This document shows, in pieces, positions 48,036 to 60,819 of a DNA stretch of 64,000 nucleotides. The notes beneath the pieces are model-generated. The model was not told where the DNA came from, searched no databases, and saw only the letters and a list, made by a program, of their open reading frames with translations. Source of the stretch: Harmonia axyridis. Its lineage: Eukaryota; Arthropoda; Insecta; Coleoptera; Coccinellidae. A program made the translations under genes and the position numbers. The stretch covers positions 52,186,031 through 52,250,030 of the forward strand of contig NC_059502.1 in NCBI RefSeq assembly GCF_914767665.1, given 5' to 3'. How positions within the stretch are numbered: position 1 is the stretch's first letter; the number at the start of each line of letters is the position of its first letter.

Positions 48036-48602
48036 ATGTCTTTGGATCATTTATATGAGTTCAGTTTCGAAAAGTTGTACAACGACTGTACAGAAAGGTA
48101 ATGCTTTTACATCATTGTTTTCTTTAATTATTTTTGAAACAATATAATCGAATGTTATCTTCAGTTTCTGAATGTTGCATTTTTATAAAGAAATTTTTGT
48201 TCAATATATGTGTATGAAATGAACGATAACCATATTGTACCTATCAAACAGCGAATTAATATGTACTTTTTTTTTCCTAGGGGTATAACTTTTGAGGAAG
48301 ACTGCAGCGTATGTCTGAGTAGGTTGACTGGAGAACTGTACCTAACCGATTGCAGGCATTGTTTTCACAAAGAATGCATCGACAGGTGGTGCTCCAGTTC
48401 TTCCAAATGTTGTCCGATGTGTAGGACAACGTTAATTTTCGAAGGTACCTTCACTATCTTCGATACAAATTGGCAGAATGTTAATATACATCGTTTCGAC
48501 AAGATGGACAGTGATGAAGAATATGAAGAAGATGAAGAAAGTGTTGAAAGTGAAGAGGAAAATGAAGAAGATAATAAAGAAGAAACCAACAGGGAAATTT
48601 AA
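48036..48602 (+). CDS. RING-H2 array copy 12
   Basis: Exons 48036-48097 and 48281-48602; protein identical to copy 1. The silent variant and the 3' UTR deletion match copy 11, so the two units are probably direct tandem duplicates. Confidence 0.85.
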
Positions 48603-50926
48603 TTTAAGAGTGATGTTTCCTTCATTAAATTTCCTATTTTCAGGATTGTAAAAATGTGAATCCTACCAGGATAATGATTGAATATCTATTACCTATTCAC
48701 AGACTAACGAGTACAGAGCGTAATAATTACTAAATCAGTATGAAACTGTTCAATCATTTACCTAGAAAAATAAGATCAATTAAAGAAATTAAACTCTTCA
48801 AGAGACAATTATTCGAACTGTTAATTAAATGTGAACCATATTCTTTAAATGAATTTATAGTCTTTTGTCATGTACAAATATCATAGATATATTAGTTCAT
48901 TGATTTATTTTTTTGTAAGGAATTTGTGACTTGTTTTTATCATTTTGTAATGTACATACAATTCTGGAAATAAATACCTATTATTATTATTATCCTAAAT
49001 TTCAATCTATAACCTTCAAATTTAAGGGAGATAAGGGGTGTGTACCATGATCCTATTACACCCGGTATGTATATTGATGACCATAAGGTTAGCTTCCTCC
49101 AAAACAGTTTCCATTATGCATACAGTACCAGGAATACGAAAAAAAAAGATGAAATATAATGACTGTCATTTAATTTTCGATTTAAAATGAATTTCGAACA
49201 AGTAGAAACCAAGCCAATCCACAGTATTATTTAGAATTAGGATAAAATATAACAAAATGAAAAAATTGTTTTCCGAGAAGTAAATCAAAAATTTTCACAG
49301 CCTTGAAGTCACAGATAAAGGCCACTCCTACTGTTTTTTTTGAGCTGATTCGCGTGTGAGCTTCTCCTACTATCGGTCTATTTGATTGAAGATGGTTGAA
49401 ATATGTGCAGTCAGTTTTTGATAATTACCTGAAGCACGCAAGATTTGGTGTTTAAACACGAAATCCAATAATAATCCAAAGACAGTTTGAGGTCGTTTAT
49501 ACAAGAAATTCGTAATTGCCTCTGAAAAGATAAATGATTGTTTTATTGTTGGTTTTTTTCATTCAGACTCAAGACAATTATCTTGTCTATGTCTGTGACC
49601 TTTTTCATTGAGGAGAAATATAAAAATTATGAAATTTGTGACAAGAAGTAAATAATACAACTCATTGTAGCTTTTCATCGAAAAAATTTATCTAGGATCA
49701 ATCGGGTAATTTGAAAAGGAAAAAATTTTATTCGAATGTCTAATATGTATTTAGATATACATATATGTGTTTGAAATGAAAATAACCATATTGTACCTTT
49801 CAAACAGCGAATTACAGCCATCTATTAGTAAGTTATTATTAAATGCCATTTCATGAGCCATAATAGCTTGACAAATAAACATTTTAAAAAACTTGTAAGA
49901 AGTCATCAAACAATAGTGACTTATCTGATAACATCATGCATAAAAAATTATTAATCCATTTTTTAATTACAAACAGATAGTTGAATAACTTTAAGAAGAA
50001 AGTATGAGAATTATTCAACTATCTATCAGTAAATAATTAAATAATGCTTTAATGACCATAACGTGATCAGATAAGCAGAAAAAGTTAGACGCTTTTCTTG
50101 AAGTTTTTTTAAAATGTTTATTTGTTTTATAATTTTTTTTTCGTGGTATTTATTTATCACTGACCCCTGAACAATAAGAATTTAGTTGCTGATATCAGGA
50201 CCTAATTTAGTTTATTCACAAATTCTTATGGATACCTCTGTTATCTATTAGAAAGTTAAATAATGGTTTAATGAACGTGGCATCATCAGATAACCAACAA
50301 AAGTTTGACTTAGGTACTCTTAATGAGTGTAGGTACATTTAAAATATTTATTTGTCATATTTATAATGACTTACCTAATGAGGTTGACGGCCATTCTGAA
50401 AATTTTAACTATCTAATGTATTATCAGATGAATAATTCTTGGAATGTATCTGTCAACAAATAAGAAACGACAGTTTAACCCTTTTTTGAAATATTTATTT
50501 TTACCAAGGTGATAAAATAAATCAGATATAATTGAACGAAAATAAAAATCATATTCTCTTTTCACATTGTTTAGATTGAATTTCGAAATCAGTTTGAGTA
50601 GTTTGATACTTCAAAATAAATATCGATATGTAATTAATACACTTTGTTACTTCATATAATGTGAAAATACAAGTAAATGAATGGGGACATTTTTTATTCT
50701 ATTCATTCCACCTTCAATGCATTTTGTGAAAACCCATATTAATGAACGGCAAAAAAAAATGACGTCCCAAAATGGCGGAAGAATCTAGAATTTTCCCCCC
50801 CCCCAAAAGTGGGTCCTGGATCCGCGCCTGACGTATTTGAGTACTTAAGTGTGTTGGTACGCTTACTAGCTTAGTATCAGTTCAACAGTGGTGAAGTACA
50901 GAACAGATAATTTTAAAGCTAAAAAG
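48603..50926. repeat. Array spacer 12, carrying both small deletions
   Basis: It has the 51-bp deletion (near 48632, as in spacer 11) and the 20-bp deletion (near 50582, as in spacers 8 and 9). It is therefore a recombinant of two unit types and the shortest spacer (2324 bp). The LINE tail ends near 48993 and the hairpin is at 49975-50024. The C run has 10 bases. Confidence 0.87.
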
Positions 50927-51493
50927 ATGTCTTTGGATCATTTATATGAGTTCAGTTTCGAAAAGTTGTACAACGACTGTACAGAAAGGTAATGCTTTTA
51001 CATCATTGTTTTCTTTAATTATTTTTGAAACAATATAATCGAATGTTATCTTCAGTTTCTGAATGTTGCATTTTTATAAAGAAATTTTTGTTCAATATAT
51101 GTGTATGAAATGAACGATAACCATATTGTACCTATCAAACAGCGAATTAATATGTACTTTTTTTTTCCTAGGGGTATAACTTTTGAGGAAGACTGCAGCG
51201 TATGTCTGAGTAGGTTGACTGGAGAACTGTACCTAACCGATTGCAGGCATTGTTTTCACAAAGAATGCATCGACAGGTGGTGCTCCAGTTCTTCCAAATG
51301 TTGTCCGATGTGTAGGACAACGTTAATTTTCGAAGGTACCTTCACTATCTTCGATACAAATTGGCAGAATGTCAATATACATCGTTTCGACAAGATGGAC
51401 AGTGATGAAGAATATGAAGAAGATGAAGAAAGTGTTGAAAGTGAAGAGGAAAATGAAGAAGATAATAAAGAAGAAACCAACAGGGAAATTTAA
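50927..51493 (+). CDS. RING-H2 array copy 13
   Basis: Exons 50927-50988 and 51172-51493; predicted protein identical to copy 1. It occupies the place of copy 3 in the duplicated block but lacks copy 3's D118Y change. Confidence 0.85.
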
Positions 51494-53204
51494 TTTAAGA
51501 GTGATGTTTCCTTCATTAAATTTCCCCTGGTTTATATATCTATAAACTCTTGTTATTTTTGTTTGAGAACAATTCCTATTTTCAGGATTGTAAAAATGTG
51601 AATCCTACCAGGATAATGATTGAATATCTATTACCTATTCACAGACTAACGAGTACAGAGCGTAATAATTACTAAATCAGTATGAAACTGTTCAATCATT
51701 TACCTAGAAAAATAAGATCAATTAAAGAAATTAAACTCTTCAAGAGACAATTATTCGAACTTTTAATTAAATGTGAACCATATTCTTTAAATGAATTTAT
51801 AGTCTTTTGTCATGTACAAATATCATAGATATATTAGTTCATTGATTTATTTTTTTGTAAGGAATTTGTGACTTGTTTTTATCATTTTGTAATGTACATA
51901 CAATTCTGGAAATAAATACCTATTATTATTATCCTAAATTTCAATCTATAACCTTCAAATTCAAGGGAGATAAGGGGTGTGTACCATGATCCTATTACAC
52001 CCGGTATGTATATTGATGACCATAAGGTTAGCTTCCTCCAAAACAGTTTCCATTATGCATACAGTACCAGGAATACGAAAAAAAAGATGAAATATAATGA
52101 CTGTCATTTAATTTTCGATTTAAAATGAATTTCGAACAAGTAGAAACCAAGCCAATCCACAGTATTATTTAGAATTAGGATAAAATATAACAAAATGAAA
52201 AAATTGTTTTCCGAGAAGTAAATCAAAAATTTTCACAGCCTTGAAGTCACAGATAAAGGCCACTCCTACTGTTTTTTTTGAGCTGATTCGCGTGTGAGCT
52301 TCTCCTACTATCGGTCTATTTGATTGAAGATGGTTGAAATATGTGCAGTCAGTTTTTGATAATTACCTGGAGCACGCAAGATTTGGTGTTTAAACACGAA
52401 ATCCAATAATAATCCAAAGACAGTTTGAGGTCGTTTTTACAAGAAATTCGTAATTGCCTCTGAAAAGATAAATGATTGTTTTATTGTTGGTTTTTTTCAT
52501 TCAGACTCAAGACAATTATCTTGTCTATGTCTGTGACCTTTTTCATTGAGGAGAAATATAAAAACTATGAAATTTGTGACAAGAAGTGAATAATACAACT
52601 CATTGTAGCTTTTCATCGGAAAAATTTATCTAGGATCAATCGAGTAATTTGAAAAGGAAAAAATTTTATTCGAATGTCTAATATGTATTTAGATATACAT
52701 ATATGTGTTTGAAATGAAAATAACCATATTGTACCTTTCAAACAGCGAATTACAGCCATCTATTAGTAAGTTATTATTAAATGCCATTTCATGAGCCATA
52801 ATAGCTTGACAAATAAACATTTTAAAAAACTTGTAAGAAGTCATCAAACAATAGTGACTTATCTGATAACATCATGCATAAAAAATTATTAATCCATTTT
52901 TTAATTACAAACAGATAGTTGAATAACTTTAAGAAGAAAGTATGAGAATTATGCAACTATCTATCAGTAAATAATTAAATAATGCTTTAATGACCATAAC
53001 GTGATCAGATAAGCAGAAAAAGTTAGACGCTTTTCTTGAAGTTTTTTTAAAATGTTTATTTGTTTTATAATTTTTTTTTCGTGGTATTTATTTATCACTG
53101 ACCCCTGAACAATAAGAATTTAGTTGCTGATATCAGGACCTAATTTAGTTTATTCACAAATTCTTATGGATACCTCTGTTATCTATTAGAAAGTTAAATA
53201 ATGG

Positions 53205-56200
53205 TGTAAATTCAAATGTGAAATTCTTCAATAACTTTTTTATTTGAAAACTTGACAATTCAGAACTATCAAAAAACTAAACTCCCTTGATTTCCTGTTC
53301 ACTCGTCTGTCAAATTAAAAAATGAATTTGGCCTTAACATTTCTCCCCCCTGTGAAGAACTTAAATCTTCACTAAGTGGTCGGAAGGATGCACAGCTTCG
53401 TAACAGGTCTTTTATAAATGCCTTTCTTCGTTTGAATTTTTGCCACCCTCACAATACCATAATTTCCTTGGTTTTCCCAAAAACGATGGTCCGCTAAACC
53501 AATCTCCATCTTGTTTAAGATCGATATTTTTCAATTCTTTGGTAGCCTGATCTGCTACATTTTCTTCAGAAGGATCCCAGTGCCACTGGAAAACATCTGC
53601 ATTTTCATGGATTTCTCCTATTCGACATGACACGAACATAGGAAACCTTCTCGACTGGGATCTTATTTGTTTAAGTACCACCAATGAATCAGTCCAATAA
53701 TGTGTTTCGCGAATTTTATGTTCAACTTCTTCCCATATTTTCTTGGATAGTCTGCATGCCAACACTGCTCCTTGTAACTCTAATTTGGGTATGATTTGCT
53801 GAGTCAATGGCGCAACTTTATACTCAGCAGTAACAAAGCAGACATGTGTTTCAGTATTATCCTCCTTTTCTTCTGTTCTGAAGTAAGCAACATAGGAATA
53901 AGCCTTATCACGCGCATCACAAAACACATTCGCCTTTATGATCAAAGTTGCCAAAAACCCGAAAGGATCAAATATTGACATGATGATCCGCAAGACCTTC
54001 CGTTTCGTTGGTGCTATTGATCCTGATGTTTTTTCAATAGGAATTTTGTGAAAGTTCAGCGAATATATGAATTGGTCAGTTTCTGGAGACCAAGACAATC
54101 CAAGAACTCTTTTGATTTCTTGTGAATCAATTTTAATGTTTTTTTCTGATTCAGCACGAAGACATTTTGGAATTGATTCTAGAACCCTCTTGGAGTTACT
54201 AATCCATTTCACCATTTCAAAACCAACTTGATTATGAACATAAATTACATCTCGTACTCTTTGAATAGCTTCCTCGTATGTGCTACATGAATCCAAATAA
54301 TCGTCAACATAATGTTGTCTCTTCATTGCTCTGCTTATTCCAGGGAATTTATCTTCGAAACATTCAGCATTCCTGTTCTTGATGAATTGGGCTACGGATG
54401 GAGAAGACACGGCACCGAAGATCATAACATTCATTTCATAAACATCCGGAATTCCACCAAGGTTATTTTCATCATGCCAAAGAAATCGTTGAGCACATCG
54501 ATCTTCCTTTTTTATTAACACTTGGTGAAACATTTCCCTGATGTCCCCACTAAATGCAATTTTTCCCTGCCTAAAGCGCCATAAAACGGAAACCAAGGAA
54601 GGAACAAAGTCTGGACCTTGTAGTAAAAAGTCATTGAGGCTATATCCAAATGATCTTGCAGCAGCGTCAAAGACAAGTCTAATTTTACCGGGCTTATGGA
54701 CGTTCCACACTGCAAAATGTGGTAAAAACCAGTTTCTCGGATTTTCTGTAATCTCCTCTAACTCTAATTTTCTTGCATAACCCTTGTTGATATAATCCTG
54801 GATCTTCTCACGGTACTGCTTTGCGAATTCACAATCTTTCTTCATTTTCCTCTCCATGCAGGAAAGACGGTTGAGTGCGTTTACTTTGCTGTCAGGAAAT
54901 GCGACATCCATATTTCTCCAAAGGTGTCCAATTTCCCAACGGTTACCAATTCTTTTAGCTGTGCTATTCATGATTTCAAGTGCTTTGCGATCTTCTACTG
55001 AGCTGATGATTTTTTCATTCACTCCGAAAGCTTCTAACTTGAAACTATCTTTCACCATACGATGGAGTTCATCATCTTCAATATGTCGGCAACAAAGAGT
55101 TGCATGATTCATTTCATTTCCATCAGTTGAATCAGTGAGTGCTCCATGAATAGTCCAACCTAATTTGGATTTGGACATTATAGGTTGATTCATTTTTGGT
55201 TGTATGACCTGACGTGGTATAATTAGTCCGCAATTGTCTTGGCCAATGAGAATTTCTGGAGTTGCATTCTCCACGGCCTCTAGAATTTTCCGGTTCAAAT
55301 GTGGGAAATTCTGAGACAAAAGATCTACATTGATTTTCTGGTTTGGTATACTCAAGTTTTTAACAGTCCTCAAATTTTTCAGATTATAGAAGATTTGTTT
55401 ATTGCTGTCGGCAGAAATATCAACATCAACCATTTTCGATTCATCCTCGAAATGGGTAATGTTATTTGTCCATTGAAAACGGAGTGGAACGATGGGTCCA
55501 GAGAGGTTCAATTTCATAGCTAAATTTTCATCCATCATCGAGCATGTGGAGCCTTCATCGAATAAGGCAAATGTCTTGATTTCATTATAAGGCCCACGAA
55601 GTATAACTGGTGCTATTCTCAGCAGAGTTTTTTGATCCACATCGTTCAATTTCGCACAAAATTCACTCGAAGCTGCTGTTTTATCTTGTAAAGTTGGATA
55701 TGAGCTGTTTGGATCTCTTGCCAGATGAAGAAGACTGCTATGCTTTCCTTTACAACCCATTATACCACATCTCGTTCTGAGGAAACATTTATTAGCCATG
55801 TGACCCAATTGGAGACATAGAAAACATAATCTCAAATTCATAACTGATTGTCTTCTTTCTGGTATAGTCTTCTCTATGAATTCACCACATTCCTCTATTT
55901 TATGATTCGTTCTCTGGCAAAATACACAAACTTTGGAATTTTCTGCCTTTCTCGGCTCGGACTTTTTTGAAAAACTAACTGTTTCTTTCCTTGACATGTG
56001 TTTACTTCTCTGGAATGGATTACTTGTAGAAGCCATAGAATTTACCTCTTCTTCGTACCAATTTGCAAAATCTTCAAGGGATGTTGGTATTCCCTGTAAA
56101 TCTTTCTGATATTTATATTTTCCCCAGTTGTACTTTTGTATGGTGGGAAGTTTTTCAACAATATTCACTAACATTTCCGGATTGAACAAATATAGTGAAG

Positions 56201-56471
56201 AATTAACATTTCTCATCGTGACCACCATATTAGTAACTGCGTTTGAGAAAAAAATACAGGATTCCAAACTGTCTTCTTTTACAGGGCTGATTTTCATCAC
56301 TTTTTCCATGAGAGATAGAACAATCCATTCAGGTCTACCAAAATTCATCTCGAGCATATTGATTATCCTTGAAACATTGCTTGGAGATATTAGAAGAGCT
56401 TTAACAGTTTCCCTAGCTTTTCCCTTGAGTGCTCTATCAAGACGAATGAGGTTATCCTGGTCTGATAATCC
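53205..56471 (-). mobile_element. Defective BEL/Pao LTR retrotransposon, copy B
   Basis: It has the same truncation points, the same 135-bp 3' LTR candidate (53205-53339) and the same array junctions as copy A, at an offset of 35,867 bp. The two are therefore descendants of one inserted and already rearranged copy. Confidence 0.88.
53412..56471 (-). CDS. BEL/Pao gag-pol remnant, copy B
   Basis: The frame is again 981 codons from Met 56357 and open upstream to the junction. Compared with copy A I see three amino-acid differences: K21M, P622A (close to the RT fingers/palm region) and A711V. The protease Asp, YVDD and RNase H motifs are unchanged, and the same in-frame gap near residue 809 is present. 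There is no premature stop. Confidence 0.85.
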   Translation of the reverse strand, partial: GLSDQDNLIRLDRALKGKARETVKALLISPSNVSRIINMLEMNFGRPEWIVLSLMEKVMKISPVKEDSLESCIFFSNAVTNMVVTMRNVNSSLYLFNPEMLVNIVEKLPTIQKYNWGKYKYQKDLQGIPTSLEDFANWYEEEVNSMASTSNPFQRSKHMSRKETVSFSKKSEPRKAENSKVCVFCQRTNHKIEECGEFIEKTIPERRQSVMNLRLCFLCLQLGHMANKCFLRTRCGIMGCKGKHSSLLHLARDPNSSYPTLQDKTAASSEFCAKLNDVDQKTLLRIAPVILRGPYNEIKTFALFDEGSTCSMMDENLAMKLNLSGPIVPLRFQWTNNITHFEDESKMVDVDISADSNKQIFYNLKNLRTVKNLSIPNQKINVDLLSQNFPHLNRKILEAVENATPEILIGQDNCGLIIPRQVIQPKMNQPIMSKSKLGWTIHGALTDSTDGNEMNHATLCCRHIEDDELHRMVKDSFKLEAFGVNEKIISSVEDRKALEIMNSTAKRIGNRWEIGHLWRNMDVAFPDSKVNALNRLSCMERKMKKDCEFAKQYREKIQDYINKGYARKLELEEITENPRNWFLPHFAVWNVHKPGKIRLVFDAAARSFGYSLNDFLLQGPDFVPSLVSVLWRFRQGKIAFSGDIREMFHQVLIKKEDRCAQRFLWHDENNLGGIPDVYEMNVMIFGAVSSPSVAQFIKNRNAECFEDKFPGISRAMKRQHYVDDYLDSCSTYEEAIQRVRDVIYVHNQVGFEMVKWISNSKRVLESIPKCLRAESEKNIKIDSQEIKRVLGLSWSPETDQFIYSLNFHKIPIEKTSGSIAPTKRKVLRIIMSIFDPFGFLATLIIKANVFCDARDKAYSYVAYFRTEEKEDNTETHVCFVTAEYKVAPLTQQIIPKLELQGAVLACRLSKKIWEEVEHKIRETHYWTDSLVVLKQIRSQSRRFPMFVSCRIGEIHENADVFQWHWDPSEENVADQATKELKNIDLKQDGDWFSGPSFLGKPRKLWYCEGGKNSNEERHL

Positions 56472-56697
56472 TTCATTCCACCTTCAATGCATGTTGTGAA
56501 AACCCATATTAATGAACGGCAAAAAAAAATGACGTCCCAAAATGGCGGAAGAATCTAGAATTTCCCCCCCCCCCCAAAAGTGGGTCCTGGATCCGCGCCT
56601 GACGTATTTGAGTACTTAAGTGTGTTGGTACGCTTACTAGCTTAGTATCAGTTCAACAGTGGTGAAGTACAGAACAGATAATTTTAAAGCTAAAAAG

Positions 56698-57264
56698 ATG
56701 TCTTTGGATCATTTATATGAGTTCAGTTTCGAAAAGTTGTACAACGACTGTACAGAAAGGTAATGCTTTTACATCATTGTTTTCTTTAATTATTTTTGAA
56801 ACAATATAATCGAATGTTATCCTCAGTTTCTGAATGTTGCATTTTTATAAAGAAATTTTTGTTCAATATATGTGTATGAAATGAACGATAACCATATTGT
56901 ACCTATCAAACAGCGAATTAATATGTACTTTTTTTTTCCTAGGGGTATAACTTTTGAGGAAGACTGCAGCGTATGTCTGAGTAGGTTGACTGGAGAACTG
57001 TACCTAACCGATTGCAGGCATTGTTTTCACAAAGAATGCATCGACAGGTGGTGCTCCAGTTCTTCCAAATGTTGTCCGATGTGTAGGACAACGTTAATTT
57101 TCGAAGGTACCTTCACTATCTTCGATACAAATTGGCAGAATGTCAATATACATCGTTTCGACAAGATGGACAGTGATGAAGAATATGAAGAAGATGAAGA
57201 AAGTGTTGAAAGTGAAGAGGAAAATGAAGAAGATAATAAAGAAGAAACCAACAGGGAAATTTAA
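56698..57264 (+). CDS. RING-H2 array copy 14
   Basis: Exons 56698-56759 and 56943-57264; protein identical to copies 1 and 4. The intron has ATCCTCAG where others have ATCTTCAG (near 56820). Counterpart of copy 4 in the duplicated block. Confidence 0.85.
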
Positions 57265-60252
57265 TTTAAGAGTGATGTTTCCTTCATTAAATTTCCCCTG
57301 GTTTATATATCTATAAACTCTTGTTATTTTTGTTTGAGAACAATTCCTATTTTCAGGATTGTAAAAATGTGAATCCTACCAGGATAATGATTGAATATCT
57401 ATTACCTATTCACAGACTAACGAGTACAGAGCGTAATAATTACTAAATCAGTATGAAACTGTTCAATTATTTACCTAGAAAAATAAGACCAATTAAAGAA
57501 ATTAAACTCTTCAAGAGACAATTATTCGAACTGTTAATTAAATGTGAACCATATTCTTTAAATGAATTTCTCTATTTCTGTATCGTAATGAGTTCATTAC
57601 AGTTCTAAAAAACAGTGCTGTAATGAACTCATTACAGCATCGTTTTCAGATATATTTTTCGTTTTGTGGTTGTCTATGCTGACGTCCAATCCTATCAAAT
57701 TTCAACAAACGTCAATAATTGTCAATATAATATAATTTGGGGATATAGAGAAATGATTTGATACATATTCGCAAACTCTCATAATTCAGGTAGTGTTCAA
57801 TCGATTTCGTCAGACATAATTCATGAATTTAATGTATAATTGTAAATTATGTCTAAATTCGAAACATACGATTCATATTCAAATTCCGTAATCTGTCAAT
57901 TTTCGTAACAGTCACACCAACTGCCAAGGTACAATACAAAAGTCACTAGGATATATAATCTGAATTTTTCATTGAATCTCGACAATATTTCGCAAAACTT
58001 GACTGAAATAGAGAAAATATCGTCTAATACTCGTTGCAGAAGGCAATTCCAACACTCATGCGTTCCAAAACTCGCTCCTTCGTCGCTCGTTTTCGAATTT
58101 CGCATTCGTGTTGGAATAGGAGCCCATTCTGCAACTTGTTTTAGAATATACTATTATAGTCTTTTGTCATGTACAAATATCATAGATATATTAGTTCATT
58201 GATTTATTTTTTTGTAAGGAATTTGTGACTTGTTTTTATCATTTTGTAATGTACATACAATTCTGGAAATAAATACCTATTATTATTATTATTATTATCC
58301 TAAATTTCAATCTATAACCTTCAAATTTAAGGGAGATAAGGGGTGTGTACCATGATCCTATTACACCCGGTATGTATATTGATGACCATAAGGTTAGCTT
58401 CCTCCAAAACAGTTTCCATTATGCATACAGTACCAGGAATACGAAAAAAAAAGATGAAATATAATGACTGTCATTTAATTTTCGATTTAAAATGAATTTC
58501 GAACAAGTAGAAACCAAGCCAATCCACAGTATTATTTAGAATTAGGATAAAATATAACAAAATGAAAAAATTGTTTTCCGAGAAGTAAATCAAAAATTTT
58601 CACAGCCTTGAAGTCACAGATAAAGGCCACTCCTACTGTTTTTTTTTGAGCTGATTCGCGTGTGAGCTTCTCCTACTATCGGTCTATTTGATTGAAGATG
58701 GTTGAAATATGTGCAGTCAGTTTTTGATAATTACCTGAAGCACGCAAGATTTGGTGTTTGAACACGAAATCCAATAATAATCCAAAGACAGTTTGAGGTC
58801 GTTTATACAAGAAATTCGTAATTGCCTCTGAAAAGATAAATGATTGTTTTATTGTTGGTTTTTTTCATTCAGACTCAAGACAATTATCTTGTCTATGTCT
58901 GAGACCTTTTTCATTGAGGAGAAATATAAAAACTATGAAATTTGTGACAAGAAGTAAATAATACAACTCATTGTAGCTTTTCATCGAAAAAATTTATCTA
59001 GGATCAATCGAGTAATTTGAAAAGGAAAAAATTTTATTCGAATGTCTAATATGTATTTAGATATACATATATGTGTTTGAAATGAAAATAACCATATTGT
59101 ACCTTTCAAACAGCGAATTACAGCCATCTATTAGTAAGTTATTATTAAATGCCATTTCATGAGCCATAATAGCTTGACAAATAAACATTTTAAAAAACTT
59201 GTAAGAAGTCATCAAACAATAGTGACTTATCTGATAACATCATGCATAAAAAATTATTAATCCATTTTTTAATTACAAACAGATAGTTGAATAACTTTAA
59301 GAAGAAAGTATGAGAATTATTCAACTATCTATCAGTAAATAATTAAATAATGCTTTAATGACCATAACGTGATCAGATAAGCAGAAAAAGTTAGACGCTT
59401 TTCTTGAAGTTTTTTTAAAATGTTTATTTGTTTTATAATTTTTTTTTCGTGGTATTTATTTATCACTGACCCCTGAACAATAAGAATTCAGTTGCTGATA
59501 TCAGGACCTAATTTAGTTTATTCACAAATTCTTATGGATACCTCTGTTATCTATTAGAAAGTTAAATAATGGTTTAATGAACGTGGCATCATCAGATAAC
59601 CAACAAAAGTTTGACTTAGGTACTCTTAATGAGTGTAGGTACATTTAAAATATTTATTTGTCATATTTATAATGACTTACCTAATGAGGTTGACGGCCAT
59701 TCTGAAAATTTTAACTATCTAATGTATTATCAGATGAATAATTCTTGGAATGTATCTGTCAACAAATAAGAAACGACAGTTTAACCCTTTTTTGAAATAT
59801 TTATTTTTACCAAGGTGATAAAATAAATCAGATATAATTGAACGAAAATAAAAATCATATTCTCTTTTCACATTGTTTAGATTGAATTTCGAAACGTTCA
59901 ACTAAAGAACGAAATCAGTTTGAGTAGTTTGATACTTCAAAATAAATATCGATATGTAATTAATACACTTTGTTACTTCATATAATGTGAAAATACAAGT
60001 AAATGAATGGGGACATTTTTTATTCTATTCATTCCACCTTCAATGCATTTTGTGAAAACCCATATTAATGAACGGCAAAAAAAAATGACGTCCCAAAATG
60101 GCGGAAGAATCTAGAATTTTCCCCCCCCCCAAAAGTGGGTCCTGGATCCGCGCCTGACGTATTTGAGTACTTAAGTGTGTTGGTACGCTTACTAGCTTAG
60201 TATCAGTTCAACAGTGGTGAAGTACAGAACAGATAATTTTAAAGCTAAAAAG
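57265..60252. repeat. Array spacer 14, with the 586-bp insertion
   Basis: Counterpart of spacer 4, with the insertion at 57569-58154. The LINE tail ends near 58298 and the hairpin is at 59281-59330. CTGAGACC replaces CTGTGACC near 58900. The C run before gene 15 has 10 bases, against 13 before gene 5. Confidence 0.87.
57569..58154. mobile_element. 586-bp non-coding insertion with palindromes, copy B
   Basis: Same length and same junctions as copy A in spacer 4, with a few base differences (for example CAAGGTACAAT for CAAGATACAAT, and GAATCTCGAC for GAATTTCGAC). Both palindromes are conserved. Confidence 0.6.
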
Positions 60253-60819
60253 ATGTCTTTGGATCATTTATATGAGTTCAGTTTCGAAAAGTTGTACAAC
60301 GACTGTACAGAAAGGTAATGCTTTTACATCATTGTTTTCTTTAATTATTTTTGAAACAATATAATCGAATGTTATCTTCAGTTTCTGAATGTTGCATTTT
60401 TATAAAGAAATTTTTGTTCAATATATGTGTATGAAATGAACGATAACCATATTGTACCTATCAAACAGCGAATTAATATGTACTTTTTTTTTCCTAGGGG
60501 TATAACTTTTGAGGAAGACTGCAGCGTATGTCTGAGTAGGTTGACTGGAGAACTGTACCTAACCGATTGCAGGCATTGTTTTCACAAAGAATGCATCGAC
60601 AGGTGGTGCTCCAGTTCTTCCAAATGTTGTCCGATGTGTAGGACAACGTTAATTTTCGAAGGTACCTTCACTATCTTCGATACAAATTGGCAGAATGTCA
60701 ATATACATCGTTTCGACAAGATGGACAGTGATGAAGAATATGAAGAAGATGAAGAAAGTGTTGAAAGTGAAGAGGAAAATGAAGAAGATAATAAAGAAGA
60801 AACCAACAGGGAAATTTAA
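60253..60819 (+). CDS. RING-H2 array copy 15
   Basis: Exons 60253-60314 and 60498-60819; protein identical to copy 1. By position it is the counterpart of copy 5, but its intron has CCTATCAAAC rather than copy 5's CCTATCGAAC. Confidence 0.85.

Larger units (their letters stand above)
51494..56697. repeat. Array spacer 13, partly replaced by BEL/Pao copy B
   Basis: Counterpart of spacer 3. The LINE tail ends near 51932 with a much shorter TTA run than spacer 3. The hairpin (52913-52962) has a T-to-G change in its right arm (TTATGCAACTATCT). The AAATTCAAGGG variant near 51958 is shared with spacer 3. BEL/Pao sequence lies at 53205-56471 with the same junctions. The C run has 12 bases. Confidence 0.87.

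Noticed and set aside
57896..58202. Short frames of 69 and 76 codons on both strands inside the 586-bp insertion.
   Set aside because: Overlapping opposite frames in palindromic sequence, with no domain. Differences between the two copies do not show constraint.
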